Shown here: in pieces, positions 1-5,959 of the stretch
How the letters are laid out: each line of letters starts with the position of its first letter
How positions within the stretch are numbered: the first letter of the stretch is position 1
From: Methanoregulaceae archaeon
GTDB taxonomy: Archaea; Halobacteriota; Methanomicrobia; Methanomicrobiales; Methanospirillaceae
Assembly: GCA_028679325.1 (NCBI GenBank)
Contig: JAJRBS010000150.1
Location: forward strand, 1-10,293
DNA length: 10,293 bases
Direction of reading: 5' to 3'
Translations under genes and position numbers: made by a program
The notes under the pieces: model-generated
The model's input: the letters and a program-made list of their open reading frames with translations, nothing else
The model's database searches: none
Told to the model about the DNA's origin: nothing

Positions 1-1
1 T

Positions 2-601
2 GGGTCAGGGCTCATCGATCTCCTTGCCGAACTTCTTCGCGCCTGCATCATCGACCGTACCGGGAGGATCAACACCGCCATCGACCATAAGCGGGTCAGG
101 CATATCAGGCAGTCCCCTGAGTTCGTGGTGGTGTGGAGCGATGAGAGCGGAATCGGGAAGGACATTGTCATCACCGAGAACGACGTGAAAGCACTCATCA
201 TGAGCAAGGCATCGGTGCTTGCCGCCTGCCTCACCCTCATGGACGAGGCAGGGATTGACAGAAACGGGATAGCCCGGATCTACTTCTCGGGGGCATTTGG
301 CAATTACATCAACAAGGAGAATGCCATCGCCATCGGCCTCATCCCCGAGATTCCAGTGGAAAAGATCGTCAATATCGGGAACGGCGCGATCGAGGGTGCG
401 AATATCGCCCTCCTGAACCGCAGGAAAAGGAAGGTGCTCGATGAGATCGCCAGGAAGATCGCGTATATCGAGCTGAATACCGAAGCCTCATTCATGGACG
501 AGTACACCCGGAGCAGTTTCCTCCCCCACACTGATCTTACCCTTTTTCCCGGAGTGGAGGAGATGCTGGAGAAATGCCGGCTCCGGAGAGGGGGGGCATG
601 A
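2..601 (+). CDS. ASKHA-domain corrinoid activation protein (RACo/DUF4445 type), C-terminal part
   Basis: The reading frame is open from the left edge, so only the last 199 residues are present and the start lies outside the window. The fragment opens with GSGLIDLLAELL and later has GAFGNYI (about nt 290-310) and NIGNGAIEGA, which I recognise as conserved blocks of the C-terminal ATPase domain of proteins that reductively reactivate corrinoid cofactors (RACo of acetogens, RamA of methanogens). These enzymes use ATP to drive electrons onto inactive Co(II) corrinoid and restore Co(I). RamA carries a C-terminal ferredoxin-like domain with Cys clusters. None is seen here, so a RACo-like layout with an N-terminal 2Fe-2S domain is more likely (inference; that end is not visible). 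The stop overlaps the next start in ATGA, implying one operon with the MetE-like and CooC-like genes. The client is probably a corrinoid protein encoded upstream. Confidence 0.85.
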   Translation, partial: GSGLIDLLAELLRACIIDRTGRINTAIDHKRVRHIRQSPEFVVVWSDESGIGKDIVITENDVKALIMSKASVLAACLTLMDEAGIDRNGIARIYFSGAFGNYINKENAIAIGLIPEIPVEKIVNIGNGAIEGANIALLNRRKRKVLDEIARKIAYIELNTEASFMDEYTRSSFLPHTDLTLFPGVEEMLEKCRLRRGGA

Positions 602-1638
602 GCTCCGTCCTACCCCCACCCTGCAGCCGGGCGACGGGGGTCGGTGCCCTGCCCTATACCCACCCGAAAGAAGCATGCGACCAGGTGCTTGCTACCTATC
701 CCGACATTCCCTACATTCCGACCCTGCCAAACAGAGGCCTGCTTGAGACCATCGTCTTCTCGGATTCTTCCCGTCTTCCCGGCCGGCGGATTGAGGAGGG
801 AAGGATGACGGTAGACCGTTCGCGGGATCTGACGAGGGAGCTGGAGCAGGTGTACCTCGATTTCATGGAAAAGAATACGACACCCTATGCCATTACCCCC
901 GAATATGCGTCCTGTTTTGCCGAGATGTCACAGAGGACTTTTTCCGGTTCCCTCTTCCTCAAGTGCCAGGTGACCGGACCGGTGACCCTGGGGATGCAGG
1001 TAGTCGACGACCAGCGCCGTCCTGTTTACTATGACGACCAGTTTGCTGATGTCCTTGCGAAGATGATAGCGCTCCGGGCACGGTGGGCCGAGAAGGAGAT
1101 GAGCGGATTTTCAGGTGTTACGAAGACGCTGGTGATGCTGAACGAGCCGTACCTGGCCTCCCTGGGCTCATCGGTCGTCCCGATCAGGAAAGAGCTCGTC
1201 ACGTCGGGATGGGAGGATATCTCCGGCATGATCGATGGGGGCCTCGGCATCCACTGCTGCTCGAATACCGACTGGGAATATGTCATGGAACTCTTCCCCT
1301 CTGTCATCTCCTTTGATGCCTTTTCGGGAGCAAGGGAGTTCCTCCTGTACCTGGACAAAGCGGTCAGCTACATGGAGAAGGGAGGGATCATCGCCTGGGG
1401 GATCATCCCCTCCCAGCCGGACCTTTTCTCTGCATGCTCTCCTGACACCTTCCTGGAAAGATATCGGCTGATACAAAAACAGGTCACAGGATCCTGCAGC
1501 GAAGAGCTCTTCTTCCGACAGTCCCTCATAACCCCGACCTGTGGAATTCAGTCAGCTGATTCCGGGATAGCGGAGGAGATCATGAAGGCAGCAAGGACGC
1601 TTTCGGACAGGATACGCGAGGAGCATGGTGGCACATGA
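598..1638 (+). CDS. MetE C-terminal-like (UroD/methionine synthase fold) methyltransferase, probably corrinoid-linked
   Basis: A 346-residue protein. I chose the ATG at 598 because it overlaps the previous stop (ATGA) and follows a purine-rich stretch; an in-frame ATG at 574 lies inside the preceding gene. The sequence resembles the catalytic half of cobalamin-independent methionine synthase: QVTGP near residues 124-128, NEP at 182-184, the GIHCCSNTDW block with His219 and Cys221 as the HxC zinc pair, and Cys315 in LITPTCG as the likely last zinc ligand. Full MetE is over 700 residues with an N-terminal half for folate binding. That half is missing, as in folate-independent core methionine synthases and in methylcorrinoid:thiol methyltransferases. 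The neighbouring corrinoid activator suggests the methyl donor is a methylated corrinoid protein. The acceptor (homocysteine, coenzyme M or other thiol) cannot be read from sequence. Family confidence is high, exact reaction low. Confidence 0.82.
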   Translation: MSSVLPPPCSRATGVGALPYTHPKEACDQVLATYPDIPYIPTLPNRGLLETIVFSDSSRLPGRRIEEGRMTVDRSRDLTRELEQVYLDFMEKNTTPYAITPEYASCFAEMSQRTFSGSLFLKCQVTGPVTLGMQVVDDQRRPVYYDDQFADVLAKMIALRARWAEKEMSGFSGVTKTLVMLNEPYLASLGSSVVPIRKELVTSGWEDISGMIDGGLGIHCCSNTDWEYVMELFPSVISFDAFSGAREFLLYLDKAVSYMEKGGIIAWGIIPSQPDLFSACSPDTFLERYRLIQKQVTGSCSEELFFRQSLITPTCGIQSADSGIAEEIMKAARTLSDRIREEHGGT

Positions 1639-2378
1639 GCTTCTCCATAGCAGTCTCTGGAAAAGGAGGAACCGGAAAGACCACGGTCTCGGCACTCCTG
1701 GTCAGGGCCCTGGTGCAGGCCGGTGAAAGACCCGTGCTTGCCGTCGATGCCGACCCGAACGCAAATCTTCACGAGGCTCTCGGCGTGACGCTCGAGGGGA
1801 CCCTCGGCTGCATGCGGGAGGAGGCCTTCAGGGAGAGTATACCTCCCGGGATGGGGAGAAATGATTACCTTGCCCTCCGCTTCAGGAAGTCTCTCGTTGA
1901 GGGAGAGGGATTCGACCTGATTGCCATGGGACGGCCCGAGGGTTCCGGCTGCTACTGTTTTGCCCATGACGTGCTGAAAACCAGCCTGCACCTCCTCGGT
2001 AAGGACTACCGGTTTATGATCATCGACAATGAGGCCGGGATGGAGCACATCGCCCGTGAGACAATCGGGGTCCCGGACCTCCTCCTGATCGTTAGTACAC
2101 CAGACAGCAGAGGCATCAGGACCGCAGCCCGGATAAACGAGCTGGCCCGCTCGCTCGGCCTCAGCCAGGTTCCGATGAGGATGGTCATCAACCGGTGGAA
2201 GGGAGGGAGGGTCATATCCGGACCATCGGTTCCCGAGACGATCGCAACCATCCCGGAAGACCCTGTGGTGCTTCAGGCAGACCTCGAGGGAAGGCCTGTC
2301 GGGCTTATCCCCCGCCCGTCCGCTGCTGCCGAAGCGGTGGACAGGCTGGCCCGTGAAATCATCGCCATGGCCAGGTGA
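1635..2378 (+). CDS. CooC/AcsF-type nickel-insertion P-loop ATPase
   Basis: A 247-residue MinD/SIMIBI-class ATPase. It has the deviant Walker A motif KGGTGKTT at residues 10-17 with the signature first lysine, a DAD motif at 38-40, and a Walker B/switch II block DNEAG at 131-135 followed by MEHIAR, which is characteristic of the CooC/AcsF branch. A Cys-x-Cys pair (Cys106, Cys108, in GCYC) matches the nickel-binding pair of CooC at the dimer interface. CooC proteins use ATP-driven dimerisation to load nickel into carbon monoxide dehydrogenase; AcsF does the same for acetyl-CoA synthase. The ATG overlaps the previous stop (ATGA), with a GGTGG element just upstream, so it is the last gene of the three-gene operon. 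Its client is not in the window. The match to CooC is firm; which nickel enzyme it serves is inference. Confidence 0.88.
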   Translation: MSFSIAVSGKGGTGKTTVSALLVRALVQAGERPVLAVDADPNANLHEALGVTLEGTLGCMREEAFRESIPPGMGRNDYLALRFRKSLVEGEGFDLIAMGRPEGSGCYCFAHDVLKTSLHLLGKDYRFMIIDNEAGMEHIARETIGVPDLLLIVSTPDSRGIRTAARINELARSLGLSQVPMRMVINRWKGGRVISGPSVPETIATIPEDPVVLQADLEGRPVGLIPRPSAAAEAVDRLAREIIAMAR

Positions 2379-2399
2379 AAAAGAGGGCAGGGAAGGATC

Positions 2400-2645
2400 T
2401 CAGACGATCCCGGCCAGTTTCTGGATTTGGCTGGCGATGTAGTCGATCCATGCGGCGAGGGTGGTGATGATCCCTGCCAGGACAGACTCCAGCGAGCTAA
2501 CGATGCCATATATGCCGCTGAGCTCCCCTTCCGGGGGGTTTCCGGTCGACATGAGGAGCGAGGCTGTCACAAGGATGATGATCACCAGAAGCAGGACAAT
2601 CAGGATTACCACGCCAATAAGCATCCGGTACGATATGGAACGCAT
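2400..2645 (-). CDS. Small single-pass membrane protein, function unknown
   Basis: An 81-residue protein I do not recognise. The N-terminus MRSISYR is basic and is followed by one strongly hydrophobic stretch at about residues 8-32 (rich in Val, Ile and Leu). A short Gly/Pro-containing turn and a C-terminal amphipathic stretch (about 43-80) with regularly spaced Leu/Ile/Ala follow. This predicts an N-in membrane anchor with a short helical outside domain, or an uncleaved signal sequence. The gene converges on the CooC-like gene with only 21 bp between stops. A GAAGG element lies about 10 bp before the ATG. The hydrophobic pattern makes a real gene more likely than the longer opposite-strand frame, which has no membrane or domain pattern. 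No function can be assigned. Confidence 0.6.
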   Translation of the reverse strand: MRSISYRMLIGVVILIVLLLVIIILVTASLLMSTGNPPEGELSGIYGIVSSLESVLAGIITTLAAWIDYIASQIQKLAGIV

Positions 2646-2769
2646 CTTTCCACATTCCTTCAGTTAATGCTTCTCCTTCCAATGAATCAATTTTTTGATC
2701 ACCCCGGTTCTGTGGGGTCAGGAAAAAGAAGGAGAAGGGGGTTTGGATCTTCCGCTTTTCAAAGAAAAG

Positions 2770-3033
2770 TCAGGTCTCGCAACAACCCCGGCTCGTGGCA
2801 ATGATCCGGACGTTCTTTGTATCCATAAGGTAAAATCTCGGATTCTCGAGGAGATCCATGGCATTGATCTTCATGTCGATGATCTCCTGGTACGAGAAGA
2901 AGACCTGTTTCTCCTCGTCCTTCTCCAGCCAGTATACCTCAATTCCTTCGGTGCGCTTCCTGCTGCCGCTGATCTGTTCCATGATCCTTGGTAAGATGAC
3001 GAGACGGGACATCAACTTTTGCATCCTCACCAC
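2770..3033 (-). CDS. Small soluble hypothetical protein, divergent from methanogenesis marker 14
   Basis: An 87-residue protein from the GTG at 3033. An ATG three codons later (3024) and another at residue 8 are possible starts; purine-rich sequence (GGAAG, GGTGAGG) precedes all of them, so the start is uncertain by up to seven residues. Composition is that of a small alpha/beta cytosolic protein with no membrane segment. It has a charged centre (YWLEKDEEKQVFF) and ends in RGCCET, an adjacent Cys pair close to the C-terminus. I do not recognise the family. It is transcribed away from the marker 14 gene across a 75-bp gap that must hold promoters for both. The location suggests, but does not prove, a methanogenesis-related or regulatory role. 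Confidence 0.6.
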   Translation of the reverse strand: MVRMQKLMSRLVILPRIMEQISGSRKRTEGIEVYWLEKDEEKQVFFSYQEIIDMKINAMDLLENPRFYLMDTKNVRIIATSRGCCET

Positions 3034-3070
3034 TTCTTCCGGGGCAGGGCACGGAAATCCTGGGAAAATC

Positions 3071-3083
3071 GAAACCTATATGC
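3071..3083 (+). promoter_or_regulatory. Archaeal BRE/TATA-like promoter for the marker 14 gene
   Basis: GAAA (3071-3074) followed by CTATATGC (3076-3083) matches the purine-rich BRE plus TATA box layout of archaeal promoters. Transcription starting about 25 bp downstream would begin near 3105, only a few bases before the ATG at 3109, giving an almost leaderless message. Read on the other strand, the box is GCATATAG and could also serve the divergent gene starting at 3033. The hexamer CGAAAC occurs on both sides of the box (3070-3075 and 3084-3089). A second AT-rich candidate, TTTATATG, lies at 3104-3111 and would favour a downstream GTG start instead. Confidence 0.45.
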
Positions 3084-3108
3084 CGAAACGGCCCTGACAT
3101 TCGTTTAT

Positions 3109-4608
3109 ATGTGCGCCCGTTTTTTAGACCGCTTTTTTAAACCCCGCCCCCATATCGTGGAGAGTCCCCCACCGCCCTCCATTGCGCACGGAGCCGGTGT
3201 GTACGTGCCTGAATTCAAGGTCAAACCCTATTTTATCGTGGCATCGGTGGAGATGGGAAACACCACAACGAAATGTATCCTGACAGGGGTGAATCTCGAG
3301 ACCGGAATGTCCTATGTGATCAACAAGACAGTGAAGATGAGCAGGGATGTCCGGAAGCCGAAACCCGGTGAGGAGATCTTCGGTGAAACCCTTGACGGCA
3401 CAAAACTCACCAAGGAATCGGTCACCGAGCTCGTCAAGGACACACTACTCCAGTGCCACCGGGAAGCCCACCTCGATGTCCAGAAGGATCTTGACTTCGT
3501 GGTCAGGAGCACCGGCGTCGTGGCGGCGATGGACTCCCCGGATCAGGTCGGTGTCTTCGTTCTGGCGCTGGCTAACGGGTGTCTCCTGGGCGGCGTCCCT
3601 CCGCGGAAGATGACCCCGCCGATGTCGAAAGCGAACCAGCCGGCGAAGCTCCAGCCCTTCAGCTACGCCGACAAAGTTGTCTTTATCGGGGCAGTTGCCG
3701 GCGTGATCCCCCCGGTGGGGAGCACAGGCGTGGAGATGGTGGCAAACGAGATGGAAGGGGAACTGGCAATGGCCGGGATCAAGGAAGGGGCGAAATGGAC
3801 CCCGGTAGACTTCCGGAATCCCTGCATCTCCATCGATTTCGGCACCACCCTCGATGGACGAATCACCTCTGATGTTGCACCCGGCGACCCGAACCCGTTT
3901 GCCAAGACCATTGGGAACTTCTGCGGCCTGGCAGGTGCTATACCCGACGCAATCGTGAAGGGGACGGGGCTGGTCGACCCCCGCACGGGCACAGCGCTCG
4001 ACGTCTTTGGCGACCGGAGCGTGATATCCGAATTCGCCCTCAGAGGGCAGAGCGATACGGTGAAAGGGTACGTGCAGCGTTGTCACGAATTGATCGATAT
4101 CCGGATTGTCCCGCCGGAGAGGAGGAAGTTTGGAAGGGTCCCCGTCTATGCGGACGTGGCCAAGGAATCCGGAGTGGCTCTCATCGGGTGTGATGCCGGC
4201 GAGAATGGCAGTGGTCTTGACCTGCTGAAGGATATCGGAGCCGAGATCTACAAGAGCCACAGCCTGAGCCTGCTCAATAATGTCATAGACAGGGTCTGTG
4301 CCGGCATGGCCCTCCGCCTCATCGATGTTGCCCACGAAGAAGGGCTCGTCTTCCCCAATTCCACCATCGGATTCACGGGGAGAGCCGCGATCTCCGGGAG
4401 GAAACCGGAGTATATCGTCGAGGGTATTGCAGAAAGAAAGCTCTTCGAGGACGCCAACGATCGCCTGGTCTTCGTGGACGACGGACTCGCACGGGGTGCA
4501 GCGCTGATGGGCCGGTGCATGAACTCCCTCGGAAAACCGAAAAATCCCATCGGGGGTATCAGGGGTGGCCCCTGCATCATGGCCCGAAGAATTAAGGCAG
4601 GAAAATAG
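3109..4608 (+). CDS. Methanogenesis marker protein 14 (ASKHA-type ATPase-like)
   Basis: A 499-residue protein recognised as methanogenesis marker 14, a family known from methanogens and without an established biochemical role. It has ASKHA (actin/sugar kinase/Hsp70) features: a phosphate-1-like block VEMGNTTTK at about residues 48-55, a second nucleotide block SIDFGTTLDGR at about 241-251, a glycine-rich GFTGRAAISG at 421-430, and DDGLARGAALMGRCM at 457-471. These resemble the ATPase core of corrinoid activators, but the protein is clearly distinct from the one at 2-601. The start is uncertain. ATG 3109 fits the TATA-like element upstream; GTG codons at 3157, 3199 and 3205 are in frame, and the strongly family-like sequence begins only around KVKPYFIVASVE. 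An upstream in-frame ATG at 3019 lies within the divergent gene and is unlikely. A 96-residue gene follows 14 bp downstream in the same operon. By analogy with RACo/RamA, an ATP-dependent activation or maturation role is plausible (inference). Confidence 0.9.
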   Translation: MCARFLDRFFKPRPHIVESPPPPSIAHGAGVYVPEFKVKPYFIVASVEMGNTTTKCILTGVNLETGMSYVINKTVKMSRDVRKPKPGEEIFGETLDGTKLTKESVTELVKDTLLQCHREAHLDVQKDLDFVVRSTGVVAAMDSPDQVGVFVLALANGCLLGGVPPRKMTPPMSKANQPAKLQPFSYADKVVFIGAVAGVIPPVGSTGVEMVANEMEGELAMAGIKEGAKWTPVDFRNPCISIDFGTTLDGRITSDVAPGDPNPFAKTIGNFCGLAGAIPDAIVKGTGLVDPRTGTALDVFGDRSVISEFALRGQSDTVKGYVQRCHELIDIRIVPPERRKFGRVPVYADVAKESGVALIGCDAGENGSGLDLLKDIGAEIYKSHSLSLLNNVIDRVCAGMALRLIDVAHEEGLVFPNSTIGFTGRAAISGRKPEYIVEGIAERKLFEDANDRLVFVDDGLARGAALMGRCMNSLGKPKNPIGGIRGGPCIMARRIKAGK

Positions 4609-4622
4609 AAAGGTGATCAGCA

Positions 4623-4913
4623 ATGCCCAAGACGAAGGTTGAGAAGGAACCTGTTCCACCCGAAGAGACTCCAGAGGATGAGCCCGGCGAGGAGTTGTAC
4701 GATCTCCTGATACCGCCCGGAGTTCCCGTGAAACCGATCAGTTATATCGTGAGTAACTATGACGTAGAGGTTGTGGCCAGGAAAGAGAAGCTCTACTTTG
4801 CCAACATGGAAGGGGACGAGAGGGAGATACTGGCCTTCAGAGGCAAAAAAGAGGTTCTCGAGCAGGTGCACGTGGCCCTGGTCAACGGGCTGAAAGAATT
4901 TATTGGGGAGTAA
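4623..4913 (+). CDS. 96-residue protein co-transcribed with methanogenesis marker 14, function unknown
   Basis: Starts 14 bp after the marker 14 stop, with GGTGATC upstream as ribosome binding site, so it is very likely co-transcribed. The first 25 or so residues are rich in Glu, Pro and Lys and look disordered. Residues 28-96 look like a compact alpha/beta domain: alternating hydrophobic strands (ISYIVSNYDVEVVARKEKLYF), a charged turn, then a C-terminal amphipathic helix (VLEQVHVALVNGLKEFIGE). There are no cysteines, membrane segments or known catalytic motifs that I can see. I do not recognise the family. The context suggests an accessory or partner of marker 14. Confidence 0.72.
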   Translation: MPKTKVEKEPVPPEETPEDEPGEELYDLLIPPGVPVKPISYIVSNYDVEVVARKEKLYFANMEGDEREILAFRGKKEVLEQVHVALVNGLKEFIGE

Positions 4914-4938
4914 TTATCTTTTTTTTGATAATTTTTTT
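4912..4938 (+). terminator. Hairpin with T-run after the marker 14 operon
   Basis: AATTATC (4912-4918) and GATAATT (4927-4933) form a perfect 7-bp inverted repeat around an all-T loop, followed by five T residues. It starts inside the TAA stop of the 96-residue gene and ends just before the stop of the convergent HEAT gene. The stem is AT-rich and weak, but T-runs alone commonly terminate archaeal RNA polymerase. With A-runs on the opposite strand it is unlikely to work equally well for the convergent gene. Confidence 0.6.
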
Positions 4939-4942
4939 CCGG

Positions 4943-5902
4943 TCAGAAATCGGGCATGGAACGGGCAATATACCAGGCATGGATACCGAAGAGAAGGTAC
5001 AGCGGGAGAAGGACGTCGAGGGCGGCAAATTCTCCATAGATATTGTAGATCCAGAGGGTCAGGTAGATGTCAATCTGAAAGATCAGAACACCCCACCATT
5101 TTCCCAGCCAGAAATAGCCGATCCCGGGTATGACGAAATTTAAAAATCCGGCAATATACGGATTTTTCCGGGTCCGGGTTCGCCTCGAGAGGGCCCGGGG
5201 AAGGAATTTGACTGGTACACCTGCCCGTGATGCCGCCTGCACAGCTTCCCATCGCACCTGGCCGTCGACATCCCTGAGTGCCCTGTACAGGGCGGGTATG
5301 GCCTTAGGATCACCTATCCTCCCGAGGGTTTTTACAGCCTGAATCCGGACAGCCGGCTCGAGATCCGTGGCTGATATGGAGAGCGGCCCGATTGCTGCAT
5401 CGCCGATTTCAGCAAGAGACTCCCACTCCTGCTTACCGTTCAGCAGGAGGGCATACTCTTCACGGCCTGATGGGGACCACCCCAGTTTCTCAAGCGCGGC
5501 CGAGGCGCCGTAACGGACATACCGATCGCGGTCCCTGAGTGCATCCTTGAGATGCGGGATGGCCCGGGTGTCTCCGATCTCACCGAGAGCAAGAGCGGCC
5601 TCCCACCGTATCTCGCTGTTCCGGTCAGAAAGGAGCAGGATAAGGGGGTCGACTGCCACAGGGTTGTGCATCTCGCCCAGGGCTTCGATGATCCCGAGCC
5701 GCGTGTCTTTGCTCCAGCTCTTCAGGCCGGCGAGGAGATGGTCCATCGCTTCTGAACCGAGATTAGAGAGTGCGGCCGAGGCCTGAAACTGCACATCGGG
5801 ATTTCTGTGCCGGAGGGCCTTCATCAGGCCACGGAAATCCTTCCGTTGCTTCATTGCCCCGATATCGGGATGAGGGTGGATGAGATCGTACAGGTCAGAC
5901 AT
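4943..5902 (-). CDS. HEAT/PBS-lyase repeat protein with C-terminal membrane domain (copy A)
   Basis: A 319-residue protein. About residues 20-230 are tandem HEAT/PBS-lyase-type repeats of roughly 30 residues, for example RWEAALALGEIGD at 99-111, VRYGASAALEKLG at 129-141 and VRIQAVKTLGRIGD at 185-198. A basic stretch (LSRRTRTRKNPY, 238-249) leads into a membrane domain with hydrophobic segments near 251-287 and 293-313, containing GFLNFVIPGIGYFWLGKWWG, which loosely recalls TM2-type small membrane domains. HEAT repeats usually bind proteins, so this could be a cytosolic scaffold tethered to the membrane; lyase activity is not implied. It starts 57 bp after the stop of its paralogue, with GGGAGG upstream of the ATG, and probably shares its transcript. 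The partner protein is unknown. Confidence 0.85.
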   Translation of the reverse strand: MSDLYDLIHPHPDIGAMKQRKDFRGLMKALRHRNPDVQFQASAALSNLGSEAMDHLLAGLKSWSKDTRLGIIEALGEMHNPVAVDPLILLLSDRNSEIRWEAALALGEIGDTRAIPHLKDALRDRDRYVRYGASAALEKLGWSPSGREEYALLLNGKQEWESLAEIGDAAIGPLSISATDLEPAVRIQAVKTLGRIGDPKAIPALYRALRDVDGQVRWEAVQAASRAGVPVKFLPRALSRRTRTRKNPYIAGFLNFVIPGIGYFWLGKWWGVLIFQIDIYLTLWIYNIYGEFAALDVLLPLYLLFGIHAWYIARSMPDF

Positions 5903-5959
5903 GATGATCGGTGCCTCCCGTCAGGCCGCCAGGTTGTTTCCCTTGATACTGCTCGCTAA

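Noticed and set aside
1548..2048. 166-codon open frame on the minus strand
   Set aside because: Antisense to the junction of the MetE-like and CooC-like genes, both well supported by motifs.
2701..2717. ACCCC/GGGGT inverted repeat in the gap between the two small minus-strand genes
   Set aside because: Only five paired bases, and the flanking bases do not pair; expected by chance.
2755..2769. CTTTTC-AAA-GAAAAG inverted repeat just after the 87-residue gene
   Set aside because: A 6-bp AT-rich stem with a 3-base loop and no following T-run on the minus strand; too weak to call a terminator.
2427..2804. 125-codon open frame on the plus strand
   Set aside because: Overlaps two minus-strand small genes and has a low-complexity charged product. 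The membrane-segment pattern favours the minus-strand gene at 2400-2645.
3445..4659. 404-codon open frame on the minus strand
   Set aside because: It lies antisense to the marker 14 gene, whose protein has recognised motifs throughout. The antisense product is His/Asp/Arg-rich with no domain pattern; long antisense frames are common in GC-rich coding DNA.
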